This document shows, piece after piece, positions 8,777 to 15,959 of a stretch of 64,000 bases of DNA (position 1 is its first letter; the number at the start of each line of letters is the position of its first letter). The notes beneath the pieces are model-generated. The model was not told the origin of the DNA and ran no database searches. It saw nothing but the letters and a program-made list of their open reading frames with translations. The position numbers were made by a program, and so were the translations under genes. Origin of the DNA: Ruminiclostridium josui JCM 17888 (lineage in GTDB: Bacteria > Bacillota > Clostridia > Acetivibrionales > DSM-1351). The DNA lies in the NCBI RefSeq assembly GCF_000526495.1, contig NZ_JAGE01000001.1:1610001-1674000 (forward strand). Direction: 5' to 3'.

Positions 8777-9898
8777 TTGTCAGATAAAATTGTTAAAGAA
8801 TTTGCATCATTAGAATCAAATTTTATAGAAGATATTATAGATGGAATGCAGGATTGGGTTAGAGTTATAGACAAAGATGGAACGGTTTTATTTGTCAATA
8901 AACCGATGCGTGAAGGACTGGGCTATGATGCCGTTGGCAGAAAGTGCTTTGAAGTTCTTGGACGTTCTTCTCCCTGTCCAAACTGTATCTCAAGCCTCAG
9001 AGGTAAAAATCTTCCTAGTTCCAAGGAAGAAACAATAAACGGGCGTGTTTTTTCAGTGACAAGCTCGCCTTTAAAAAGTTTTCAATCAAATAACGTGGAA
9101 GCTGTTATCGAAGTACTCCATGATATAACTGAACTTAAAGCATTAAGTCAGGAATTGGAAAGACAGAACGAACAGCTTAGAGAGGACCTTTCCATAGCAA
9201 GAAAGCTACAATGTAGTCTTCTGCCAAAACAACAGTTTGTTGGAGAAAAAATAAGTTTCAGCTACGTTTATAAGCCCTGTGAAATGATTGGCGGTGATTT
9301 TCTTGATATTTTTGAAATTGACGAAGATCACGTAGGTATTTATATTGCTGATGTATCCGGTCACGGAGTTGCAGCATCTATGCTTACAATGTTTTTACGT
9401 GCTGCTATAGATAAGTCCTCACTTTCGCCGTCAAAGGTACTGACTCAGCTCTATCAGGAGTTTAATAAGAACGGTTTCGAAGATGAGCTTTATATTTCCG
9501 TATTTTATGGAATAATAAATATATCAGATTATAGTTTTTGTTACTCAAATGCTGGTCTAAACGTTCCTCCTATATTATTTTCAGGAGATGACTTCAAGCT
9601 TTTGAGAACTAAAGGGATACCTATCAGCAACTGGGTAGATAATCCTGAATATACTGAAGTAACACAAAAGCTTAATCCAAAGGACAGATTATTATTCTAC
9701 ACTGATGGAATAATTGAAATTAAAAACAAGTCCAGCGAGCAATTTGGAGAGGACAGAATCATAGAGCATTTTTTAAGGAAGGACTTAAACCCTTCAAGTA
9801 TAATATCCAAGCTTGTAGACAAGGCCTTGTCCTTTTCCGGCAGCACTATTCATGAGATAATGGATGATATTACTATTGCTTTACTGGAAATAAAGTAA
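8777..9898 (+). CDS. PAS domain-SpoIIE/RsbU-type PP2C serine phosphatase
   Basis: 373 residues from a TTG start at 8777-8779 preceded by GAAAGGTTGGTGCTTA. An upstream in-frame TTG at 8672 overlaps a candidate -35 box and is unlikely. The N-terminal PAS domain (about 25-125) contains DWVRVIDKDGTVLFVNK and a CPNC pair (SSPCPNCISSLRG). A coiled linker (LKALSQELERQNEQLREDL) leads to the phosphatase domain with GGDFLDIFEI, ADVSGHGVAASML and LLFYTDGIIE, the metal-binding aspartates of SpoIIE/RsbU phosphatases. Such enzymes usually act on anti-sigma-factor antagonists. No partner genes are adjacent, so the target is unknown. Confidence 0.88.
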   Translation: MSDKIVKEFASLESNFIEDIIDGMQDWVRVIDKDGTVLFVNKPMREGLGYDAVGRKCFEVLGRSSPCPNCISSLRGKNLPSSKEETINGRVFSVTSSPLKSFQSNNVEAVIEVLHDITELKALSQELERQNEQLREDLSIARKLQCSLLPKQQFVGEKISFSYVYKPCEMIGGDFLDIFEIDEDHVGIYIADVSGHGVAASMLTMFLRAAIDKSSLSPSKVLTQLYQEFNKNGFEDELYISVFYGIINISDYSFCYSNAGLNVPPILFSGDDFKLLRTKGIPISNWVDNPEYTEVTQKLNPKDRLLFYTDGIIEIKNKSSEQFGEDRIIEHFLRKDLNPSSIISKLVDKALSFSGSTIHEIMDDITIALLEIK

Positions 9899-9963
9899 AT
9901 ATAGTTTATATTTGTTATAATTTAATATAGGACTTTAAAAACATTATTAAGGAAGTGTATTTA

Positions 9964-10776
9964 GTGAGTATCAATGATATTGCACAAAAACTTGAAAATT
10001 TTAAAAGCATGGGATATATAATACCCCATAAATCCCTACTAAAAAATTCTCAGCAAATTGAAGGTATTCGCAAAAGCGGTGAGATTACTACTCAGATACT
10101 TGATTTATTGGAAAAAGAAGTGAAACCGGGCATAACCACTGCAGAAATAGATAAAATTGTGTATGAATACACAGTTGCACAAAATGCAATTCCTGCGCCA
10201 CTGAATTACAACGGGTTCCCCAAAAGTGTTTGTACTTCTATAAACAATGTTGTCTGTCATGGAATCCCCAATGAGAAAACCGTTCTCAAATCAGGAGATA
10301 TAGTCAACATTGATGTTTCTACTATTTTAGACGGATATTTTTCAGATGCTAGCAGAATGTATATGATAGGCGATGTTTCACCAAATGCAAGAAAGCTTGT
10401 AGAAGTAACAAAAGAGTGTCTTGATATAGGAACAAAACAAGTTAAACCATTCGGTTCAATAAATGATATAGGAAGAGCGATTGAGCCTTTTGCAAATAAA
10501 AACGGCTATAGCGTTGTTCGTGATTTAGGCGGGCATGGAGTGGGAATTCACTTTCATGAAGAACCCCATGTCGATCATTTTCAGAGGAAGGACATGGGAT
10601 TCCTGATACTTCCCGGAATGGTTTTTACAATAGAACCTATGATAAACGAGGGCAGTTATAAGGTCCAGATTGGAAAAGACAATTGGACTGTAACCACAAA
10701 AGACGGTTCTTTATCTGCCCAATGGGAATATACTGTAGCTGTTACACAGACGGGTTATGAGATACTTGCACATTAA
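9964..10776 (+). CDS. map: Methionine aminopeptidase, type I
   Basis: 270 residues from GTG at 9964-9966, which lies nine bases after AAGGAA; a GTG nine bases further up overlaps that site. The metal ligands are visible: VNIDVSTILDGYFSDASRMY (two Asp), GGHGVGIHFHEEPHV (His), FTIEPMIN (Glu) and QWEYTVAVT (Glu). It removes the initiator methionine from nascent proteins. The N-terminus carries about 25 extra residues compared with the minimal 250-residue form, and no SEC-C zinc motif. The last 35 bp overlap the 3' end of the convergent hypB gene. Confidence 0.95.
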   Translation: MSINDIAQKLENFKSMGYIIPHKSLLKNSQQIEGIRKSGEITTQILDLLEKEVKPGITTAEIDKIVYEYTVAQNAIPAPLNYNGFPKSVCTSINNVVCHGIPNEKTVLKSGDIVNIDVSTILDGYFSDASRMYMIGDVSPNARKLVEVTKECLDIGTKQVKPFGSINDIGRAIEPFANKNGYSVVRDLGGHGVGIHFHEEPHVDHFQRKDMGFLILPGMVFTIEPMINEGSYKVQIGKDNWTVTTKDGSLSAQWEYTVAVTQTGYEILAH

Positions 10777-11404
10777 GCATCCAATCTGCAAGCTCATTTA
10801 TTCCTTCACCTGTTTTACATGATACTTCAATAATCTTTGCATTTTCATTTAATGCCTTAACGCCTTTGTAAAAGCTGTCCTTATCAAAGTCGATATAAGG
10901 CATTAAATCTGTCTTGTTAAGTACAACAATATCCGCAAGTTCAAACATTGAGGTATATTTGTAAGGCTTGTCATGTCCCTCAGGTACACTAGCAATAACC
11001 ATTTTTATACCTTCACCTAAGTCAAAGGAAGAAGGGCATACAATATTCCCCACATTTTCAATAAATAGGATTGTCCCATCCTTTAGTTGCAGACTCTCTG
11101 CAGCGCTCTTTATCATATTTGCGTCAAGGTGGCATCCTCCTCCGGTATTAATCTGAACAACAGGATTACCCAGCTTGTCTATTTTTTCTGCATCAATAGA
11201 AGACGCAATATCTCCTTCAACTACAGCTACACTTGCTCTGTCATCAAAAGCTTCTATAAGCTTCATAATAGTACTGGTTTTTCCTGAACCGGGTGAAGCC
11301 ATTATATTGACAGCCTTTATTCCCTTACTTTTAAAGTAATTTCTATTTTCTTCTGCAAGCCTGTCATTGGCATGCATTATGTTTTTCATAACTTTTATTT
11401 CCAT
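10742..11404 (-). CDS. hypB: Hydrogenase nickel incorporation GTPase HypB
   Basis: 220 residues from the ATG at 11404, preceded by GGAGGTACTT. It contains a P-loop ASPGSGKTST, VAVVEGDIASSIDAEK, the metal-binding INTGGGCHLDANM segment, LFIENVGNIVCPS and the G-domain NKTDL motif. HypB uses GTP hydrolysis to deliver nickel to [NiFe]-hydrogenase. There is no N-terminal His-rich nickel-storage tract. It is the last gene of the ech-hypA-TRIC-hypB run, so it probably serves the Ech hydrogenase. Its stop codon lies inside the 3' end of map on the other strand. Confidence 0.95.
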   Translation of the reverse strand: MEIKVMKNIMHANDRLAEENRNYFKSKGIKAVNIMASPGSGKTSTIMKLIEAFDDRASVAVVEGDIASSIDAEKIDKLGNPVVQINTGGGCHLDANMIKSAAESLQLKDGTILFIENVGNIVCPSSFDLGEGIKMVIASVPEGHDKPYKYTSMFELADIVVLNKTDLMPYIDFDKDSFYKGVKALNENAKIIEVSCKTGEGINELADWMLNVQVSHNPSV

Positions 11405-11463
11405 AAGTACCTCCAAATAATTATTTTGAAACTTTGAGTTAATACACTTGTGCCATATATACC

Positions 11464-12114
11464 TTACATCCTAAAGCTCTTACGGTTATTTCCTGCATGC
11501 GCTTCTCCATTGCTCTTGCTTATTACAGGCAAATGCAATCTCAACCTAACAGATATCATTCGAATTGCAAATATTAGTCCTACACACAGATATATGTTTA
11601 AGCTAAGGCTAATTCGTCCATGTAAGAAGTAGAACAAAAGAGAGCCTATAATTGACGGAATGGCATATATTTCACTTCTGAATATTAAAGGAATTTCATT
11701 AACCATTATATCTCTTAGTATACCTCCGCCAACCCCGGTTATAACTCCTGCGAAAACAATACCGAGAAGAGGCAGCCCGTATTCCATGGCCTTATATGTA
11801 GCGGTTACTGTAAAAACTCCCAGCCCTATAGCATCAGCCAATACTATAAAGGACATAACTCTGTTAACTATTGTGTACAAAAAGCAGGTAGCAAGCATCG
11901 TTGCCGTTATTGCAACGAAGTACTTCCATTGTACAAAAAAAACAGGTACTTCTCTTCCAATTACAGTATCCCGTATAATCCCCCCGCCGGAAGCAGTTGC
12001 CATAGCTAACACATATATACCGAACAAATCAAGCTTGTTCCTGATTCCTACAAGAACTCCTGATACAGCAAAAGCTACTGTACCTATTATATCAACTATA
12101 CCCAGAACCAACAT
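11464..12114 (-). CDS. TRIC-type membrane protein (UPF0126/YicG family)
   Basis: 216 residues from the ATG at 12114 (preceded by GAGAGGAAGCTTC), with about seven membrane segments. It contains the tandem UPF0126 signature with ATASGGGIIRDTVIGREVP and VITGVGGGILRDIMVNEIPL, the glycine-rich GGG-RD repeats found in bacterial TRIC channels. Relatives are described as trimeric cation channels or amino-acid (glycine) transporters. It lies between hypA and hypB on the same strand, which is not a canonical hyp gene order. Whether it has anything to do with hydrogenase maturation is unknown. Confidence 0.88.
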   Translation of the reverse strand: MLVLGIVDIIGTVAFAVSGVLVGIRNKLDLFGIYVLAMATASGGGIIRDTVIGREVPVFFVQWKYFVAITATMLATCFLYTIVNRVMSFIVLADAIGLGVFTVTATYKAMEYGLPLLGIVFAGVITGVGGGILRDIMVNEIPLIFRSEIYAIPSIIGSLLFYFLHGRISLSLNIYLCVGLIFAIRMISVRLRLHLPVISKSNGEAHAGNNRKSFRM

Positions 12115-12200
12115 GAAGCTTCCTCTCAGCATAAATTAAGACCCACTCCAGCAGCATATCATACTTCATAATATGAAAATGCTGAAAGAATGTGTTTTTG

Positions 12201-12542
12201 CTATTCGATTTCAAGACTTTCTATATAAAACTCCCTGCCTACGCCAGTTGGCATACCAAGTCCCCCGCACTTAGGACAATCAAAACCTGTGGCGGGCTTT
12301 ATAAATACCTCTCCGCATTCTCTGCACTTAAATTCTGCTTTCACGCGTCTGAAAACAAGTTTTGCTCCATGGGCAATGGTACCTTCACTCATAATATCAA
12401 AATACATTTGCACCGAGTCGTCAACTATAGTTGACAAATCGCCTATTACAAGCCTAATTTCCAGTACTTTTGACGCCTCAACCCGCTTGGCTTCATCTAA
12501 AACCAGCTTAAGCATCGACTGGGTTACCGCGTATTCATGCAC
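12201..12542 (-). CDS. hypA: Hydrogenase maturation nickel chaperone HypA
   Basis: 113 residues from the GTG at 12540-12542, eight bases after GGAGG. This start places His2 (MHEYAVTQSML) right after the initiator, as needed for nickel binding; the ATG two codons upstream would lie only two bases from GGAGG and would shift that histidine. The zinc site is CRECG ... CPKCG near residues 71-92. HypA hands nickel to the hydrogenase large subunit with HypB. It follows echF by about 130 bp, with a hairpin between. Confidence 0.93.
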   Translation of the reverse strand: MHEYAVTQSMLKLVLDEAKRVEASKVLEIRLVIGDLSTIVDDSVQMYFDIMSEGTIAHGAKLVFRRVKAEFKCRECGEVFIKPATGFDCPKCGGLGMPTGVGREFYIESLEIE

Positions 12543-12600
12543 GTCCATAACCTCCGTGACTTAATGTATGTTATATCAATAATATTATATCCACAAACAC

Positions 12601-12638
12601 TAAAATTCAGAGAAAGCCTTTTCTTCCTCTGAATTTTA
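12601..12638 (-). terminator. Hairpin between echF and hypA
   Basis: A perfect 12-bp inverted repeat, TAAAATTCAGAG (12601-12612) with CTCTGAATTTTA (12627-12638). On the minus strand it is followed by GTGTTTGTGG, a weak T tract, so it may act as an attenuator or processing site rather than a full stop between the ech and hyp genes. Confidence 0.55.
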
Positions 12639-12669
12639 CTAGTATATATAAATTCACTTATTATTATGC

Positions 12670-13044
12670 CTAAGCTGTAACCTTGTTGTTATCGCTTTCA
12701 GCTTCTTTTGGAGGCTGAACAGCTTTGTAATTTTCTTTTTTGGTTTGTGCAGTTTTATGCTCTGCACTTGCTACAATACATTTCTTTGGGCAAGCTTCAA
12801 CACAAGCATTGCATATTACGCACTTAAACTGGTTTATCTCCCAGGACTTCTCAGCTTTATTTACCGTTATGGCATTAGCTGGACATTTTCTCTGGCAAAT
12901 TCCACAGAAAATACATTTATCTATTTCAATACCTTCAATTTGACCTCTAGAATCCTTAAACGGTTCTCTTTTTTCAATAGGATACATTCTGGTTGCAGGC
13001 TTTGAAGTAAGATTCTTAAATACATTTTCCATCATCTTAAACAT
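12670..13044 (-). CDS. echF: Ech hydrogenase subunit EchF (2x[4Fe-4S] ferredoxin-like)
   Basis: 124 residues with two cluster motifs: CIFCGICQRKCP (about 44-55) and CVICNACVEACP (about 75-86). The N-terminal MFKMMENVFKNLTSKPATR resembles NuoI/EchF-type subunits. It likely takes electrons from reduced ferredoxin to EchC. The C-terminal 25 residues are hydrophilic and Lys/Glu rich. It is the last ech gene, with AGGAGGTC upstream of the start. Confidence 0.93.
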   Translation of the reverse strand: MFKMMENVFKNLTSKPATRMYPIEKREPFKDSRGQIEGIEIDKCIFCGICQRKCPANAITVNKAEKSWEINQFKCVICNACVEACPKKCIVASAEHKTAQTKKENYKAVQPPKEAESDNNKVTA

Positions 13045-13079
13045 CTCTTATGACCTCCTATCTACCAAATACATTTATA

Positions 13080-14159
13080 TTATCTCTCGGTACAGGATAT
13101 ACATGGGTCAATGGTCAGAATAAGCATAGGTACATCTGCAAGCTGACTTCCCGGCAACATCTTCAGAAGTGACGGAATATTTGCAAATGTAGGAGTTCTA
13201 AGTCTCAATCTATCCAAATTCTTTGTACCATTTCCTCTTAAATAATAGAGAACTTCCCCTCTTGGCTGCTCAACTCTTGATATTACATCTCCCTTTGGCG
13301 GAAATCCCTTAAAAGGAACAACATGCTCTCCTTCAGGTATCTTTGCTATAGCCTGTTTTATAAGGTCAATAGACTGATATATCTCTTTGAGTCTTACATA
13401 GGTTCTTGCATAGCAGTCACCGTCATTATGAGTAATAGGCTCAAAATCCAGTTGTCCGTATGCAGAATATCCAGTAGTTCTCATATCCATAGCAATACCG
13501 CTTGCTCTCGCCATGGGTCCTACTGTACAATATTCGATTGCATCAGCTTTTGTGAGAACCCCCACTCCAACCAATCTGTGCTTAACAGTATAATTGTTAA
13601 GGAATACTGCTTCAACCTGTTCTAAATCATGCTTGATTTCATCAACTGTTGTAATAATTTTCGCCATTTGCTCTTTAGTCAGGTCTCTTCTTGTACCACC
13701 TATTGTATTACATGAAATAACAACCCTGCTTCCGGCTGTTTCTTCCATTATATCCATTACCTTTTCTCTGTCTCTCCATGTCTGCATGAAAAGACTTTCG
13801 AAACCAAAAGCATCAGCTAGAAGTCCCAACCAAAGGAAATGGCTATGCATTCTGTGAAGCTCTGCCCAGATAACTCTTAAAAACTTTGCTCTGTCGGAAA
13901 TCTCAATATTCATCAATTCTTCGATACCCTGACAATAAGCCATTGCATGCATTACACTGCATATACCGCAAACTCTTTCAACAACAAATGTGTTTTGAGT
14001 AAACTCTTTTGTTTCAGTTAGCTTTTCAAGGCCCCTGTGAACATATCCTATAGCTGGTATTGCATCTACAATTTTTTCATCTTCCATAACTAACTTGATA
14101 TGAAGGGGTTCTGGAAGCACAGGATGCTGTGGCCCAAAAGGAACTATAGTTGAACTCAT
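13080..14159 (-). CDS. echE: Ech [NiFe]-hydrogenase large subunit EchE
   Basis: 359 residues. The [NiFe] ligands are the N-terminal RVCGIC (Cys64, Cys67) and the C-terminal DPCISC (Cys353, Cys356), which is followed by only three residues (TER). The very short tail means no long C-terminal extension needs proteolytic removal, and no maturation endopeptidase gene is seen nearby. It contains IGYVHRGLEKLTE and GGTRRDLT, typical of group 4 hydrogenase/NuoD-like subunits. It reduces protons to H2. The start overlaps the echD stop by one base. Confidence 0.95.
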   Translation of the reverse strand: MSSTIVPFGPQHPVLPEPLHIKLVMEDEKIVDAIPAIGYVHRGLEKLTETKEFTQNTFVVERVCGICSVMHAMAYCQGIEELMNIEISDRAKFLRVIWAELHRMHSHFLWLGLLADAFGFESLFMQTWRDREKVMDIMEETAGSRVVISCNTIGGTRRDLTKEQMAKIITTVDEIKHDLEQVEAVFLNNYTVKHRLVGVGVLTKADAIEYCTVGPMARASGIAMDMRTTGYSAYGQLDFEPITHNDGDCYARTYVRLKEIYQSIDLIKQAIAKIPEGEHVVPFKGFPPKGDVISRVEQPRGEVLYYLRGNGTKNLDRLRLRTPTFANIPSLLKMLPGSQLADVPMLILTIDPCISCTER

Positions 14160-14539
14160 TATGAATTACCCCCTCTTTTTTCAATAGTTATTTGCTGTCT
14201 TAACATTGGTGAGCCAAGTTCTTCCTCTGAAAGAAGCATGTGTCCGCCGTAATCTACTATAATTCCGGTAATATTAACTCCAAACAGTTCCTTTATCTCA
14301 TTTTCAACCAGTAAAGCGCTGACATAAACTTTAGAAATGCTTGGAACTTCTTCATCCTTCTTAACAGTAATCTTTAAGTTCTTCATTTTATAGTCGATAT
14401 CAAAATGATATACAATATCTATAGTGTCATCACCGTTATCTACACTAGTGGTAGTAACGAATCTGTATCCATCATACTTGCATTTCTGAACTTCCGCAAG
14501 TAGCTGATCACTTGTAATTTCCACCAAATTTTCAATCAT
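14159..14539 (-). CDS. echD: Ech hydrogenase subunit EchD (NuoC-like)
   Basis: 126 residues, with weak similarity to the 30-kDa/NuoC family: GYRFVTTTSVDNGD, the segment EVPSISKVYVSALLVENEI, then KELFGVNITG (the ELFG-V motif). It has no metal motifs and probably serves a structural role tying EchE and EchC to the membrane arm. Position between echC and echE and the overlapping stop/start confirm the assignment. Confidence 0.9.
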   Translation of the reverse strand: MIENLVEITSDQLLAEVQKCKYDGYRFVTTTSVDNGDDTIDIVYHFDIDYKMKNLKITVKKDEEVPSISKVYVSALLVENEIKELFGVNITGIIVDYGGHMLLSEEELGSPMLRQQITIEKRGGNS

Positions 14540-14570
14540 TCTATTTTACCTCCATGAGCCTTGACAGCCC

Positions 14571-15020
14571 TTATTTAGCTACCTTCTTCATTGCTTCAGC
14601 CTTTTCGTCAAGTTTACCTATAGCCTGAACTATACCGTCTATTATGGCTTCAGGTCTTGCACAGCACCCTGGAACAAATACATCAACGGGAATTACATTT
14701 TCAACTCCGCCAAGTACATTATAACATTCCTTAAAAATACCCCCGGTACAAGCGCATGCTCCAATAGCAACAACGCACTTAGGGTCAGGCATTTGATTGT
14801 ATATATTCTTCAATACAATTTCGTTTCTCTTATTTACAGAACCGGTTACAAGCAATATATCAGCATGTTTTGGGTTACCAACATTTATAATACCCAAACG
14901 CTCTGCATCATACATTGGAGTGAGACATGCAAGTGTCTCAATATCACATCCGTTGCAGCTTGTACAGTCGTAATGCATTATCCAGGGTGATTTCTTCCTT
15001 GATTTGCTTATTATACCCAT
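14571..15020 (-). CDS. echC: Ech hydrogenase small subunit EchC (NuoB-like)
   Basis: 149 residues from the ATG at 15020 (MGIISKSRKKSPWIMHYDC), preceded by AAAGGTGAATTGT; the longer ORF upstream has no such support. Cluster ligands are visible in DCTSCNGCDIE, GACACTGGIF and VPGCCARPEAI, the pattern of the [4Fe-4S] N2-type centre in NuoB/EchC. It passes electrons from EchF to the active site in EchE. The gap to echB is 81 bp. Confidence 0.94.
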   Translation of the reverse strand: MGIISKSRKKSPWIMHYDCTSCNGCDIETLACLTPMYDAERLGIINVGNPKHADILLVTGSVNKRNEIVLKNIYNQMPDPKCVVAIGACACTGGIFKECYNVLGGVENVIPVDVFVPGCCARPEAIIDGIVQAIGKLDEKAEAMKKVAK

Positions 15021-15101
15021 ACAATTCACCTTTCTTACAGGATAGGCTGCATGCAAATATAATTTTTTGCAAGCAACCTCCAATATATTTAGTAGTTCTT
15101 A

Positions 15102-15959
15102 TTAAGGAATCAGATACATCCATACAATATTTACCAGAGCCGCACCGATACCTGCAACCCAAGTAATTTTAACCATCCATTGCCAGGTAACTCTGGCACT
15201 GATATTATCAATAACTATTTCAAAGAAATAACATACTAATGCTATTAATATACCTACCCATAAAGGTTTTGCAAAAAACAATGAAATTAATCCCAGGAGC
15301 AGTACCAAATCAATCCAGTCTGTCAATTCCAGCAATGCCAACTGAGTACCAGAAAATTCGGTAGTAACACCTTTTATCAATTCCTGATGACCATGGTGAG
15401 AAGTTGAAAAGTCAAAAGGTGACTTTCTCAGCTTTATTGTCAAAACATAAATGAATGCCAGGAACAAAAGAGGCAAGCTGTACAACAGAGGTTTGTCGTG
15501 GTTGAAAATATCAGAAATCATAAAGCTTCCTGTTACCTTGTACACACCAACAACCATTAACAGCAATACAGGCTCATATGCCATCATCTGCATAATTTCT
15601 CTCTGAGCACCAATCTTACTGTAAGGGGAACGAACACTCATTGCACCCATTATCAGTGATACACCTGAAAATGCCAGAATAAACATAAGCATTAGCAAAT
15701 CCTGTTTTAAAACCAACATAACCAGTGCACCTATTGCAAAGAACAAATGTCCTAAAACATAAACCATTTGAGTCTGGTTAACGGCAATTCCCTGCTTGCC
15801 AATCAATTTAAAGAAATCGTAGAAAGGCTGAAGCACCGGAGGTCCGAATCTATTCTGCATTCTTGCAGTAATTTTCCTGTCAATACCAAAAAGTAATCCA
15901 CCCAAAATCGGAGCAGCTATTATGGCAATAACAGCGGTTAAAATATTGTTTATGCTCAT
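15102..15959 (-). CDS. echB: Ech hydrogenase membrane subunit EchB (NuoH-like)
   Basis: 285 residues with about eight membrane segments. It has the NuoH family signature: MQNRFGPPVLQPFYDFFKLIGK near residue 35, a cytoplasmic FDFSTSHHGHQELIKG-type loop, and EFSGTQLALLELTDW with buried acidic residues. This subunit connects the hydrogenase module to the ion-translocating arm. The start overlaps the stop of echA by 4 bp. Confidence 0.94.
   Translation of the reverse strand: MSINNILTAVIAIIAAPILGGLLFGIDRKITARMQNRFGPPVLQPFYDFFKLIGKQGIAVNQTQMVYVLGHLFFAIGALVMLVLKQDLLMLMFILAFSGVSLIMGAMSVRSPYSKIGAQREIMQMMAYEPVLLLMVVGVYKVTGSFMISDIFNHDKPLLYSLPLLFLAFIYVLTIKLRKSPFDFSTSHHGHQELIKGVTTEFSGTQLALLELTDWIDLVLLLGLISLFFAKPLWVGILIALVCYFFEIVIDNISARVTWQWMVKITWVAGIGAALVNIVWMYLIP

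Noticed and set aside
11660-12139. Plus-strand ORF of 159 residues
   Set aside because: It is antisense to the TRIC-type gene, whose family motifs are clear on the minus strand.
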